Positions 1 through 5,782 are shown, numbered from the stretch's first letter. The stretch: DNA of 9,129 bases from JBHJOF01 sp050330055 (GCA_050330055.1 JBHJOF010000116.1:1-9129), one strand, 5' to 3'. Numbers and translations are program-made. The notes: a model not told the origin generated them from the sequence alone.

Positions 1-675
1 ATCGACCCGGCGATCCGCCAGATCCAGGCGGCGACCGAGGCCCTGCTGCGCCCGAGGGGGCGCCAGGTGGCGCGCCTCACCCTGCCGCCGTCGCTCGCCG
101 CCACCTGGCTGATCCCGCAGCTCAGCGCCTTCGAGCGCGAATACCCCGATATCGAGCTGCAGCTGGTGCCGACCACCCGGGTGATCGACCTGCGGCGCGA
201 CCAGGTCGACTTGGCGATTCGTCACGGCAAGGGCGCTTGGCCCGGGGTCGAGGCCGCCTTCCTGCTCGCCGAGACGGCACTACCGGTCTGCGCGCCCGGC
301 TATCTGGCGCTGCAGCCGGAGGCGGACCCGCTGGAGGCGCTGCAGCGCGTCCGCCTGATCGTCAACGCCAGTTTTCCCAACGAGTGGGAAGAATGGGCCC
401 GCGCGCGCGGCCTGGCGCCACCGACGCTCAGCGGCGCCATCGAGCTGGAAGGCATGGAGCAGGCGCTGCAGGTCGCCGAGAGCGGACACGGCCTGGCCAT
501 CGGGCGGCGGCCGGTGGTCGACGAGCGCCTGGCCCGCGGCACTCTGGTCGCCCCCTTCGGAGCCGGCGATCCGACCGGCGCCGCCTACTATCTCTGCCAG
601 CCAGCCCAGGTGCCGCCGACAGCCGTAGTACGCCACCTCGAGCGCTGGCTGCGCGGGCTGGCCGCCGCTACTTGA
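1..675 (+). CDS. LysR-family transcriptional regulator, GcvA-like (5' end missing)
   Basis: The reading frame is open from the first base, so the gene starts upstream of the window; 224 residues are visible. The missing part is the N-terminal winged helix-turn-helix DNA-binding domain. What remains is the linker (IRQIQAATEALL) and the periplasmic-binding-protein-like effector domain. Typical GcvA-subgroup signatures are seen: LTLPPSLAATWLIPQL, then FEREYPDIELQL, then DLAIRHGKGAWPGVEA, and a late GHGLAIGRRPVV followed by LVAPF. The effector cannot be told from sequence. The gene reads toward the oxygenase at 793 and its stop codon lies inside an inverted repeat of LysR-box form (671-687), so it may control that neighbour and itself. 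Family assignment is secure; the specific target is inference. Confidence 0.93.
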   Translation: MDPAIRQIQAATEALLRPRGRQVARLTLPPSLAATWLIPQLSAFEREYPDIELQLVPTTRVIDLRRDQVDLAIRHGKGAWPGVEAAFLLAETALPVCAPGYLALQPEADPLEALQRVRLIVNASFPNEWEEWARARGLAPPTLSGAIELEGMEQALQVAESGHGLAIGRRPVVDERLARGTLVAPFGAGDPTGAAYYLCQPAQVPPTAVVRHLERWLRGLAAAT

Positions 676-687
676 ACGAAATTCAAG
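671..687. promoter_or_regulatory. Candidate LysR-type operator (dyad CTTGAA-N5-TTCAAG)
   Basis: This is a perfect 6-bp inverted repeat, CTTGAA (671-676) and TTCAAG (682-687), with a 5-nt spacer; it contains the T-N11-A form (T673, A685) typical of LysR-type regulators. It overlaps the stop codon of the LysR gene and lies upstream of the oxygenase gene. A weak -10-like TATCTT sits at 731-736; if real, the dyad centre would be about 64 nt before transcription start, the usual position for a LysR activator. Only the dyad is observed; binding is inferred. Confidence 0.4.
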
Positions 688-792
688 TCGCCCTGAATCG
701 AAGTCGCTCCGGCCGCGGCATCGGCACACCTATCTTCTCTGGCAAAGCAAGGCCTAGCCGCCTGCCCGCTGAGCCAGCCGAGGAGATACACC

Positions 793-1677
793 ATGAACCA
801 GGTCGCTTCCGTTGGTGCCCTTGCGACGACCGCGCGCCAAACCTCAACCGACGTGCGCGGCAGCCTGACCTTCATCTCGCCCCCCACCAGGCCATCGGAG
901 GGAAAGCCGGTCTTCTACAGCTCCGCCTACACCGGTGGCGTGCCGAAGATCCTCTTCGACAGCGAGCAGCACAGCGTCAAGATCCAAGACCTGCGGCCGC
1001 TCGCCGGCGCGCTGTCGCTCGACCGCGAGGGCTTCGAGCTGCATCGCCACGAAACCAAGGTTGTCGATCTCTTCGACGACGACGCGATCGAGCGCGTCTA
1101 CTACCCGGAGATCGAAGCGCTGCTGCGGAAAGTGACCGGAGCCAGCCGCGTCGTCATCTTCGACGCCACCCGCCGCTCCGACAGCGGCAGGGGCGCGACA
1201 AACAAGGACGGGCTGCGCGGGCCGGCGACCCGCGTGCACGTCGACTACACCGAGAAGAGCGGCCCGCAGCGGGTCAAGGACCTGCTCGGCGAGCGCGAGG
1301 CCGCGCGGTTTGCCGCATCGGGCGCGCGCATCCTGCAGATCAACGTCTGGCGGCCGATCCGCGGCCCGGTGGAGCGCTCGCCGCTGGCGTTGGCCGACGC
1401 CGCGAGCGTGCGGCCGGACCACCTGATCGCCACCGACCAGATCTTTCCCGACCGGGTCGGCGAGATCTACCACCTCGCCTACGATCCAGCGCAGCGCTGG
1501 TACTACGCGCCGCGCATGACGCCGGACGAGGTGCTGCTGATCAAGGGCTGGGACAGCCTCGACGACGGCCGCGCCCGCTTCACGCCGCACAGCGCCTTCG
1601 AGCTGCCGGACACCCCCAAGCATGCCGTGCCGCGCGAGAGCATCGAGGTGCGCACCCTGGCGGTGATCGAGGCCTGA
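793..1677 (+). CDS. CmcJ/NvfI-like putative non-heme Fe(II) oxygenase
   Basis: A 294-residue protein resembling the family of CmcJ (cephamycin cluster), NvfI, AsaB and CTB9, many of which act on secondary metabolites. Family hallmarks: a conserved stretch near residues 141-157 (RGPATRVHVDYTEKSGP) with an HxD pair, H149 and D151; a distal histidine H266 (RFTPHSAFE) that would complete a 2-His-1-carboxylate iron site; INVWRPIRGPV at 183-193; and the C-terminal PRESIEVRTL. DEVLLIKGWDS at 245-255 is also typical. The start is well supported by GAGGAG at 780-785, 7 nt before ATG. No signal peptide is seen, so it should be cytoplasmic. The gene follows the LysR regulator by 117 nt and is probably its target. 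The substrate is unknown, and older annotations often call this family a methyltransferase. Family call is fairly sure; chemistry is by analogy. Confidence 0.82.
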   Translation: MNQVASVGALATTARQTSTDVRGSLTFISPPTRPSEGKPVFYSSAYTGGVPKILFDSEQHSVKIQDLRPLAGALSLDREGFELHRHETKVVDLFDDDAIERVYYPEIEALLRKVTGASRVVIFDATRRSDSGRGATNKDGLRGPATRVHVDYTEKSGPQRVKDLLGEREAARFAASGARILQINVWRPIRGPVERSPLALADAASVRPDHLIATDQIFPDRVGEIYHLAYDPAQRWYYAPRMTPDEVLLIKGWDSLDDGRARFTPHSAFELPDTPKHAVPRESIEVRTLAVIEA

Positions 1678-1715
1678 GCCGGCGGCGGCCAAGCCGTGCC
1701 GGCCGCTCGCGAGCC

Positions 1716-1745
1716 TTGACAGGGGGGGCGCCGCTGGGGTTGTCT
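1716..1745 (+). promoter_or_regulatory. Putative sigma-70-type promoter of the SAM-controlled met operon
   Basis: A perfect -35 hexamer TTGACA lies at 1716-1721. With a spacer of 17-18 nt the -10 would be GTTGTC or TTGTCT (1739-1745), a poor match to TATAAT, although -10 elements are often degenerate in this class of bacteria. Its position is the main support: transcription would begin near 1751-1753, exactly where the first base-paired stem of the SAM-II aptamer starts (1754). It lies 38 nt after the oxygenase stop codon. Confidence 0.5.
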
Positions 1746-1753
1746 AGAAAGAC

Positions 1754-1805
1754 AGCGCCGATTTGAAGCTTAGCTTGCGGGCGCTTAACAAATGCGGCTA
1801 AAGCG
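1754..1805 (+). promoter_or_regulatory. SAM-II riboswitch aptamer 1
   Basis: It matches the SAM-II (metA motif) layout. Stem P1 is AGCGCC (1754-1759) with GGCGCT (1780-1785). The loop begins with the conserved GATTTG (1760-1765) and contains AGCTTGC (1772-1778). A 3' strand holds TTAACAAATGC and then the conserved GCTAAAGCG (1797-1805). Pseudoknot pairs are available: TTG (1775-1777) with CAA (1789-1791), and GC (1768-1769) with GC (1803-1804). SAM-II RNAs bind S-adenosylmethionine and lower expression of methionine biosynthesis genes, and metY and metA lie directly downstream. An intrinsic terminator follows 10 nt later, pointing to transcriptional control. Recognition is by eye against the remembered consensus. 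Confidence 0.88.
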
Positions 1806-1806
1806 A

Positions 1807-1844
1807 GCGGTCAGACCGCCCGGCTCAGCCGCGGCGGTTTTTTT
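1807..1844 (+). terminator. Intrinsic terminator of aptamer 1, with competing antiterminator
   Basis: The terminator hairpin is ACCGCC-CGG (1815-1823), loop CTCAG, CCG (1829-1831), one bulged C1832, then GGCGGT (1833-1838), running into seven T (1838-1844). Two competing pairings are visible. GCGGT (1807-1811) pairs with ACCGC (1815-1819), removing the left arm of the terminator. GCGGCT (1794-1799), inside the 3' strand of aptamer 1, is perfectly complementary to AGCCGC (1827-1832), removing the right side. Because 1794-1799 is needed by the ligand-bound aptamer, SAM binding should free the terminator to form. The pairings are seen; the switch is inferred. Confidence 0.85.
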
Positions 1845-1847
1845 GTT

Positions 1848-1873
1848 GGGCCTGTGCCGCTGGTCACAGGCCC
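1848..1873 (+). promoter_or_regulatory. Linker hairpin between terminator and aptamer 2
   Basis: A perfect 9-bp stem, GGGCCTGTG (1848-1856) with CACAGGCCC (1865-1873), closes an 8-nt loop. It begins 3 nt after the T-run of the terminator and ends exactly one base before stem P1 of aptamer 2 (1874), so the two helices could stack end to end. It has no T-run and is not itself a terminator. It may insulate the two aptamers or set a pause for RNA polymerase; that role is a guess. Confidence 0.6.
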
Positions 1874-1922
1874 CCCGGGATTTGATGGGGCAGCTTGCTC
1901 CGGGTCACCAAGAGCTAAAGCG
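1874..1922 (+). promoter_or_regulatory. SAM-II-like riboswitch aptamer 2 (tandem copy)
   Basis: A second copy of the same core lies after the terminator. Stem P1 is CCCGG (1874-1878) with CCGGG (1900-1904). GATTTG (1879-1884), AGCTTGC (1892-1898) and GCTAAAGCG (1914-1922) are identical to the three conserved blocks of aptamer 1, in the same order and nearly the same spacing (12 and 13 nt, then 25 and 22 nt). Pseudoknot pairs exist: CTTG (1894-1897) with CAAG (1909-1912), and GC (1890-1891) with GC (1920-1921). The stems differ in sequence but keep pairing, which argues for a folded RNA rather than a simple repeat. It ends 35 nt before the ribosome binding site of the small ORF at 1970, so translational control is likely. 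A SAM-V-type aptamer shares some core features and is the main alternative. Confidence 0.78.
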
Positions 1923-1954
1923 CCACGTTCGCGTGGGCCCCGTAGACGGCAAGG

Positions 1955-1969
1955 ACGAGGAGCCCTCGT
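1955..1969 (+). promoter_or_regulatory. Hairpin sequestering the ribosome binding site of the small ORF
   Basis: ACGAGG (1955-1960) and CCTCGT (1964-1969) form a perfect 6-bp stem with an AGC loop, ending at the base before the ATG at 1970. The Shine-Dalgarno GAGGAG (1957-1962) lies almost wholly inside it. The core GGAGC (1959-1963) can alternatively pair with GCTCC (1897-1901) of aptamer 2. A CCACG/CGTGG hairpin with a TTCG loop sits just upstream (1923-1936). These pairings suggest control of translation initiation, but which state aptamer 2 favours cannot be told by eye. Confidence 0.55.
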
Positions 1970-2140
1970 ATGCAATCGAACTCAGACCGGGCGTTCGTCG
2001 CCCCCGCTGCCAGGCAAGCGTTGAGCGCGCAGTGGCAGGCCGCTTTGAAGCGTTGGCTGGACGATGACGCCGAGCCCGGCCCAAGCGAGACGGAGCAACC
2101 GCCTCACCCCCGAACGACGCCCCAGGAGCGCGTGACATGA
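1970..2140 (+). CDS. 56-residue small protein, translationally coupled to metY
   Basis: An unrecognised small gene. Support: a strong GAGGAG at 1957-1962, 7 nt before ATG; a stop codon TGA (2138-2140) that overlaps the metY ATG (2137-2139) as ATGA, the classic coupling arrangement; and GC-rich third positions (about four in five codons) like the neighbours. The protein starts MQSNSDRAFVAPAARQALSA. Residues about 12-32 look like an amphipathic helix with three tryptophan or leucine-rich turns (QWQAALKRWL), then an acidic DDDAEP turn and a Pro-rich, probably disordered tail. No signal peptide or membrane segment is present. It could be a leader ORF whose translation opens metY, a small regulator of MetY, or a MetY partner. 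No function is assigned. Confidence 0.72.
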   Translation: MQSNSDRAFVAPAARQALSAQWQAALKRWLDDDAEPGPSETEQPPHPRTTPQERVT

Positions 2141-3450
2141 CAAGCCAAAGCAAGAACCCCGAGACCCTGGCCCTGCATGCCGGCTATCGCAAGGACAGCG
2201 CGACCAACGCGGTGGCGGTGCCGATCTACCAGACCACGTCGTACCAGTTCGACAGCACCGATCACGCCTCGAACCTCTTCGCGCTGAAGGAACTGGGCAA
2301 CATCTACACGCGCATCATGAACCCGACCTGCGACGTGCTGGAGCAGCGCATCGCGGCGATCGACGGCGGCGTGGCGGCGCTCGCGGTGTCCTCGGGCCAG
2401 GCGGCCTCGGCGATCGCGATCCAGAACATCGCGCAGGCCGGCGACAACATCGTCAGCTCGACCGATCTCTACGGCGGCACCTGGAACCTCTTCGCCAACA
2501 CCTTCAAGACCATGGGCATCGAGGTGCGTTTCGTCGACCCCGAGGATCCGGAAGCCTTCCGCAAGGCGACCGACGACAGGACCCGCGCCTACTATGCCGA
2601 GACCCTGCCGAACCCGAAGCTGACCGTCTTCCCGATCGCCGAGGTGGCCAGGATCGGCGAGGAGCTGGGCGTGCCGCTGATCGTCGACAACACGGCGGCG
2701 CCAGTCATCCGCAAGCCGCTGCAGCATGGCGCGCACATCGTGGTCTACTCGACCACCAAGTACATCGGCGGCCACGGCACCTCGATCGGCGGCATCCTGG
2801 TCGACGGCGGCAGCTTCGACTGGGAGAAGCACGCCAAGCGCTTCCCCATGCTGAACACACCAGACCCCAGCTATCACGGCGCGGTCTGGACCGAGGCGGT
2901 AAAGCCGCTCGGCCCGATCGCCTACATCATCAAGGCCCGCGTCACGCTGCAGCGCGACCTGGGCTACGCCATGAGTCCGTTCAACGCCTTCCTCTTCATC
3001 CAGGGCCTCGAGACGCTTCCGCTCAGGATGCGCGAGCATTGTCGCAACACCAAGGCCGTCGCCGAGTTCCTGGCCGGCCGCGACGAGGTCTCGAAGGTGA
3101 TCTATCCCGGCTTCTTCTCGGGCGAGCAGAAACGCCGCGCCGACACCTATCTGGGCGGCAACTACGGCGGCCTGGTCGGCTTCGAGCTCAAGGCCGGGCG
3201 CGAGGCGGGCCGGCGCTTCATCGATTCGCTGCAGCTGTTCTACCACGTCGCCAACATCGGCGACGCGCGCTCGCTGGCGATCCATCCGGCGACCACGACG
3301 CACTCGCAGCTCGCGCCGGAGGAGCAGCTGGCGACCGGCGTCACCGACGGCTACGTGCGGCTGTCGGTCGGCATCGAGCACATCGACGACATCCTGGCCG
3401 ACCTGGAGCAGGGCCTGGCCGCTGCCGGCAAGCCGGCGGCCGCCGCGTGA
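2137..3450 (+). CDS. metY: O-acetylhomoserine aminocarboxypropyltransferase (O-acetylhomoserine sulfhydrylase)
   Basis: A 437-residue cytoplasmic PLP enzyme of the Cys/Met metabolism family, full length for MetY (about 425-440). It joins O-acetylhomoserine with sulfide to give homocysteine and acetate. Visible features: NPETLALHAGY at 7-17; a phosphate-contacting YTRIMNPT (57-64); SSGQAAS (85-91) that cradles the cofactor; D184 in IVDNTAAP facing the pyridine nitrogen; and the PLP lysine K208 in VVYSTTKYIGGHG. The C-terminal SIGIEH-like motif reads LSVGIEHIDDIL. The start is fixed by AGGAG at 2124-2128 and the 4-nt overlap with the small ORF. The gene sits behind a tandem SAM-II leader, as expected for methionine biosynthesis. 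A related O-succinylhomoserine enzyme (MetZ) is less likely given length and motifs. Confidence 0.95.
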   Translation: MTSQSKNPETLALHAGYRKDSATNAVAVPIYQTTSYQFDSTDHASNLFALKELGNIYTRIMNPTCDVLEQRIAAIDGGVAALAVSSGQAASAIAIQNIAQAGDNIVSSTDLYGGTWNLFANTFKTMGIEVRFVDPEDPEAFRKATDDRTRAYYAETLPNPKLTVFPIAEVARIGEELGVPLIVDNTAAPVIRKPLQHGAHIVVYSTTKYIGGHGTSIGGILVDGGSFDWEKHAKRFPMLNTPDPSYHGAVWTEAVKPLGPIAYIIKARVTLQRDLGYAMSPFNAFLFIQGLETLPLRMREHCRNTKAVAEFLAGRDEVSKVIYPGFFSGEQKRRADTYLGGNYGGLVGFELKAGREAGRRFIDSLQLFYHVANIGDARSLAIHPATTTHSQLAPEEQLATGVTDGYVRLSVGIEHIDDILADLEQGLAAAGKPAAAA

Positions 3451-3462
3451 TCGAAGGATCGG

Positions 3463-3523
3463 GGTTGGGGCGACGCCTAGGCTAGCGAGCGCCGCCCTCC
3501 TCGCCCCAGAGCCCGCCCCGACC
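3463..3523 (+). promoter_or_regulatory. Intergenic stem abutting the metA ribosome binding site
   Basis: In the 83-nt metY-metA gap, GGTTGGGGCG (3463-3472) pairs with CGCCCCGACC (3514-3523) over 10 bp with one G-U pair. The stem ends at the base before the metA Shine-Dalgarno GGAG (3524-3527). An alternative pairing uses CGCCCCA at 3502-3508 with TGGGGCG at 3466-3472. There is no T-run, so it is not a terminator. It may tune metA translation or protect message ends; GC-rich DNA makes such stems common. Confidence 0.35.
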
Positions 3524-3533
3524 GGAGTCCATC

Positions 3534-4481
3534 ATGCCGATCCAACTGCCCAAGGGACTGCCCGCCCAGCGCCAGCTCTTTCGCGAGGGCGTCGTGGCGC
3601 TCGCCGCGCCGCAGCGGCGCGCTGCGCAGCCGCGCCCCGGGCAGCGCCGCCTGCGCATCGCCTTGCTCAACCTCATGCCGGCCAAAGCGGTTACCGAGAC
3701 GCAGCTCGCCCGCCTGCTGGGCTCTACGCCGCATCTGGTCGAGCTCAGCCTGCTGGTGCCGGCCTCCTATCGCGCCAAGACCGCCGACCCGGAGCACCTG
3801 AAGAGCTTCTACCGGAGCTGGCCGAGCGTCCGCGGCCAGAGCTTCGACGGCCTGATCGTGACCGGCGCGCCGGTCGAGACGCTGCCCTTCGAGGAGGTCG
3901 ACTACTGGCCGGAGCTGACCGAGATCCTGGACTGGTCCCAGCAGGCGGTCGGCGGCAGCTACTTGATCTGCTGGGCGGCGCAGGCGGCGCTCTATCACTG
4001 GCACGGCGTGCCCAAGCACGATCTGCCGGAGAAGGCCTTCGGCGTCTTTCCGCACCGGCTGCGGGCCCCGGGCGCGGCCTTGATGCAGGGCTTCCCCGCC
4101 CGCTTTCCCGTGCCGGTGTCGCGTCGCAGCGAGACCCGCGCCGAAAACCTGCCGGCCAGTGGCGCCGTCCAGGTGCTGGTCGAGTCGGAAGAGAGCGGCC
4201 TCTGCCTGCTGCAGGAGACCGAGCGCCGCGCGGTCTACATGTTCAACCACCTGGAATACGACGCCGACACCCTGCCGGACGAGTACCGGCGCGACCTTGC
4301 GGCCGGCCTGCCGATCCGGCCGCCGCGCAACGCCTTCCCGCAGGACGACCCGGCACGGCCGCCGCTGAACGGCTGGCAGCCCTATGGCCTCAGGCTGTTC
4401 CGCAACTGGCTGGACGGCTTGGCGGCGCAGGCGGGGCGGACTGCCCGGCCCAGGCTGGCGCGCACGGCCGCGGCGGAGTAA
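3534..4481 (+). CDS. metA: Homoserine O-acetyltransferase, MetA family
   Basis: A 315-residue enzyme of the MetA/HTS family (usual length about 300-310). It acylates homoserine, the first committed step of methionine synthesis. The class I glutamine-amidotransferase-like fold is shown by LNLMPAKAVTETQLARLLG (45-63), the catalytic Cys C146 in ICWAAQAALYHW, and the His-Glu pair H239 and E241 in FNHLEYD. The acyl-donor position follows GAPV: here E115 (GAPVETLPFEEV). From family work on MetA, Glu there means acetyl-CoA and Gly means succinyl-CoA, so this should make O-acetylhomoserine, the substrate of MetY upstream. GGAG at 3524-3527, 6 nt before ATG, supports the start. It follows metY by 83 nt in the same operon. 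MetA in CWAAQ replaces the common CWGAQ, a mild variant. Confidence 0.95.
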   Translation: MPIQLPKGLPAQRQLFREGVVALAAPQRRAAQPRPGQRRLRIALLNLMPAKAVTETQLARLLGSTPHLVELSLLVPASYRAKTADPEHLKSFYRSWPSVRGQSFDGLIVTGAPVETLPFEEVDYWPELTEILDWSQQAVGGSYLICWAAQAALYHWHGVPKHDLPEKAFGVFPHRLRAPGAALMQGFPARFPVPVSRRSETRAENLPASGAVQVLVESEESGLCLLQETERRAVYMFNHLEYDADTLPDEYRRDLAAGLPIRPPRNAFPQDDPARPPLNGWQPYGLRLFRNWLDGLAAQAGRTARPRLARTAAAE

Positions 4482-4519
4482 GCCTAAAGGCCCTACGATC
4501 CCAGCTCCGAGGACGCGCC

Positions 4520-5755
4520 ATGCAACCGGCACCTGCTCCGCAGACCGTCACGCTGGCCGAGGTGCGCGCGGCCGCCGAAGCGATCGCGGGCGCGGTCAGG
4601 CGCACGCCGCTCGAATATTCGCGCACGCTGTCGCAGATCGCCGGCGCCGAGGTCTGGCTCAAGTTCGAGAACCTGCAGTTCACCGCCGCCTTCAAGGAAC
4701 GCGGCGCGCTCAACAAGCTGCTCGGCCTGAGCGCGGCCGAGCGCCGGGCCGGCGTCATCGCGGTCTCGGCCGGCAACCACGCCCAGGCGGTCGCCTATCA
4801 CGCCGGCCGGCTCGGCATCGCCGCCACCATCGTCATGCCGGCCAACACGCCCTTCGTGAAGGTGCGCCACACGCGCGACTTCGGCGCCGAGGTGGTGCTG
4901 CACGGCCCCAACCTGAGCGACGCGAAGGACCATGCCGACCGGCTGGCCGCCGAGCGCGGGCTGACCTTCGTGCATCCCTACGACGATCCGGCCATCATCG
5001 CCGGGCAAGGCACGGTGGCGCTCGAGATGCTGGAGGACGCGCCTGAGCTCGAGGTGCTCGTCGTCCCAGTCGGCGGCGGCGGCCTGATCGCCGGCATGGC
5101 GGTCGCCGCCAAGGGCGTCAAGCCGGGCATAGCGCTGATCGGCGTCGAGGCCGAGGGCTATCCCGCCATGCGCAACTATCTGCGCGGCGAAGATCGTCCC
5201 TGCGGCGGCCCGACCATCGCCGAGGGCATCGCCGTGGCCAAGGTCGGCGTGCTCACCGGCGAGATCGTCGAGGCGCTGGTCGAGGACCTGCTGCTGGTGC
5301 GCGAGGACCAGCTCGAGGACGCGATCTGCCTGCTGCTCAACGTCGAGAAGAGCCTGACCGAAGGCGCCGGCGCCGCCGCCCTGGCCGCGCTGCTCGCCGA
5401 GCCCGACCGCTTCGCCGGGCGCAAGGACGGGCTGGTGCTGAGCGGCGGCAACATCGACCAGCGCCTGTTGTCGAGCGTGTTGATGCGCGACCTGGTGCGC
5501 AAGGGCCGCATGGCGCGGCTGCGCATCACCCTGCCCGACACGCCGGGCGAGCTCGGCCGCGTCACCACCATCATCGGCGCCAACGGCGGCAACATCGTCG
5601 ACGTGAGCCACCAGCGCGTCTTCGCCGGCGTCGCCGCCAAGGCGGCCACCGCCGACTTCGCCATCGAGACCCGCGACGCCGGCCAGATGGACGAGATCAG
5701 AAGCAAGATCGAAGAGGCCGGCTACAAGGCGAAGCTGGTGGAGCCCGATATTTGA
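4520..5755 (+). CDS. ilvA: Threonine ammonia-lyase (threonine deaminase) with C-terminal ACT domain
   Basis: A 411-residue fold-type II PLP enzyme that converts threonine to 2-oxobutyrate and ammonia, the entry to isoleucine synthesis. The PLP lysine is K59 in FENLQFTAAFKERGA; SAGNHAQA at 83-90 holds the substrate carboxylate; GGGGL at 185-189 binds the cofactor phosphate. Residues about 333-411 form an ACT domain (RITLPDTPGELGRVTTII, then GGNIVDVSHQR), the usual site of amino-acid feedback. Length and single ACT domain match the ~400-residue form common in this class of bacteria. AGCTGAGGA-like GAGGA at 4509-4513, 6 nt before ATG, supports the start. It lies 38 nt after metA, so it is probably cotranscribed and under the SAM leader. 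A catabolic role (threonine or serine breakdown) cannot be excluded. Confidence 0.93.
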   Translation: MQPAPAPQTVTLAEVRAAAEAIAGAVRRTPLEYSRTLSQIAGAEVWLKFENLQFTAAFKERGALNKLLGLSAAERRAGVIAVSAGNHAQAVAYHAGRLGIAATIVMPANTPFVKVRHTRDFGAEVVLHGPNLSDAKDHADRLAAERGLTFVHPYDDPAIIAGQGTVALEMLEDAPELEVLVVPVGGGGLIAGMAVAAKGVKPGIALIGVEAEGYPAMRNYLRGEDRPCGGPTIAEGIAVAKVGVLTGEIVEALVEDLLLVREDQLEDAICLLLNVEKSLTEGAGAAALAALLAEPDRFAGRKDGLVLSGGNIDQRLLSSVLMRDLVRKGRMARLRITLPDTPGELGRVTTIIGANGGNIVDVSHQRVFAGVAAKAATADFAIETRDAGQMDEIRSKIEEAGYKAKLVEPDI

Positions 5756-5782
5756 GGGGATGTGCCGCAGGACTCTTGTTGC

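Noticed and set aside
1684..1707. Hairpin GCGGCC/GGCCGC after the oxygenase gene as a terminator
   Set aside because: No T-run follows, and short GC-rich stems are common in this DNA.
237..1766. Long open frame of about 509 codons overlapping the LysR and oxygenase genes in another frame
   Set aside because: Its translation is Arg/Ala/Pro-rich low-complexity text without motifs, as expected for an off-frame reading of GC-rich coding DNA; the LysR and oxygenase frames show clear family motifs.
1792..2067. 91-codon open frame starting inside aptamer 1
   Set aside because: It runs through the aptamer, terminator and second aptamer, has no ribosome binding site, and conflicts with the well-supported small ORF at 1970.
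2104..3381. Long antisense open frame across metY
   Set aside because: The sequence is rich in Arg, Asp, Val and Gly with no recognisable motif; it mirrors the codon bias of metY. The same holds for antisense frames over metA, ilvA and the TRAP gene.
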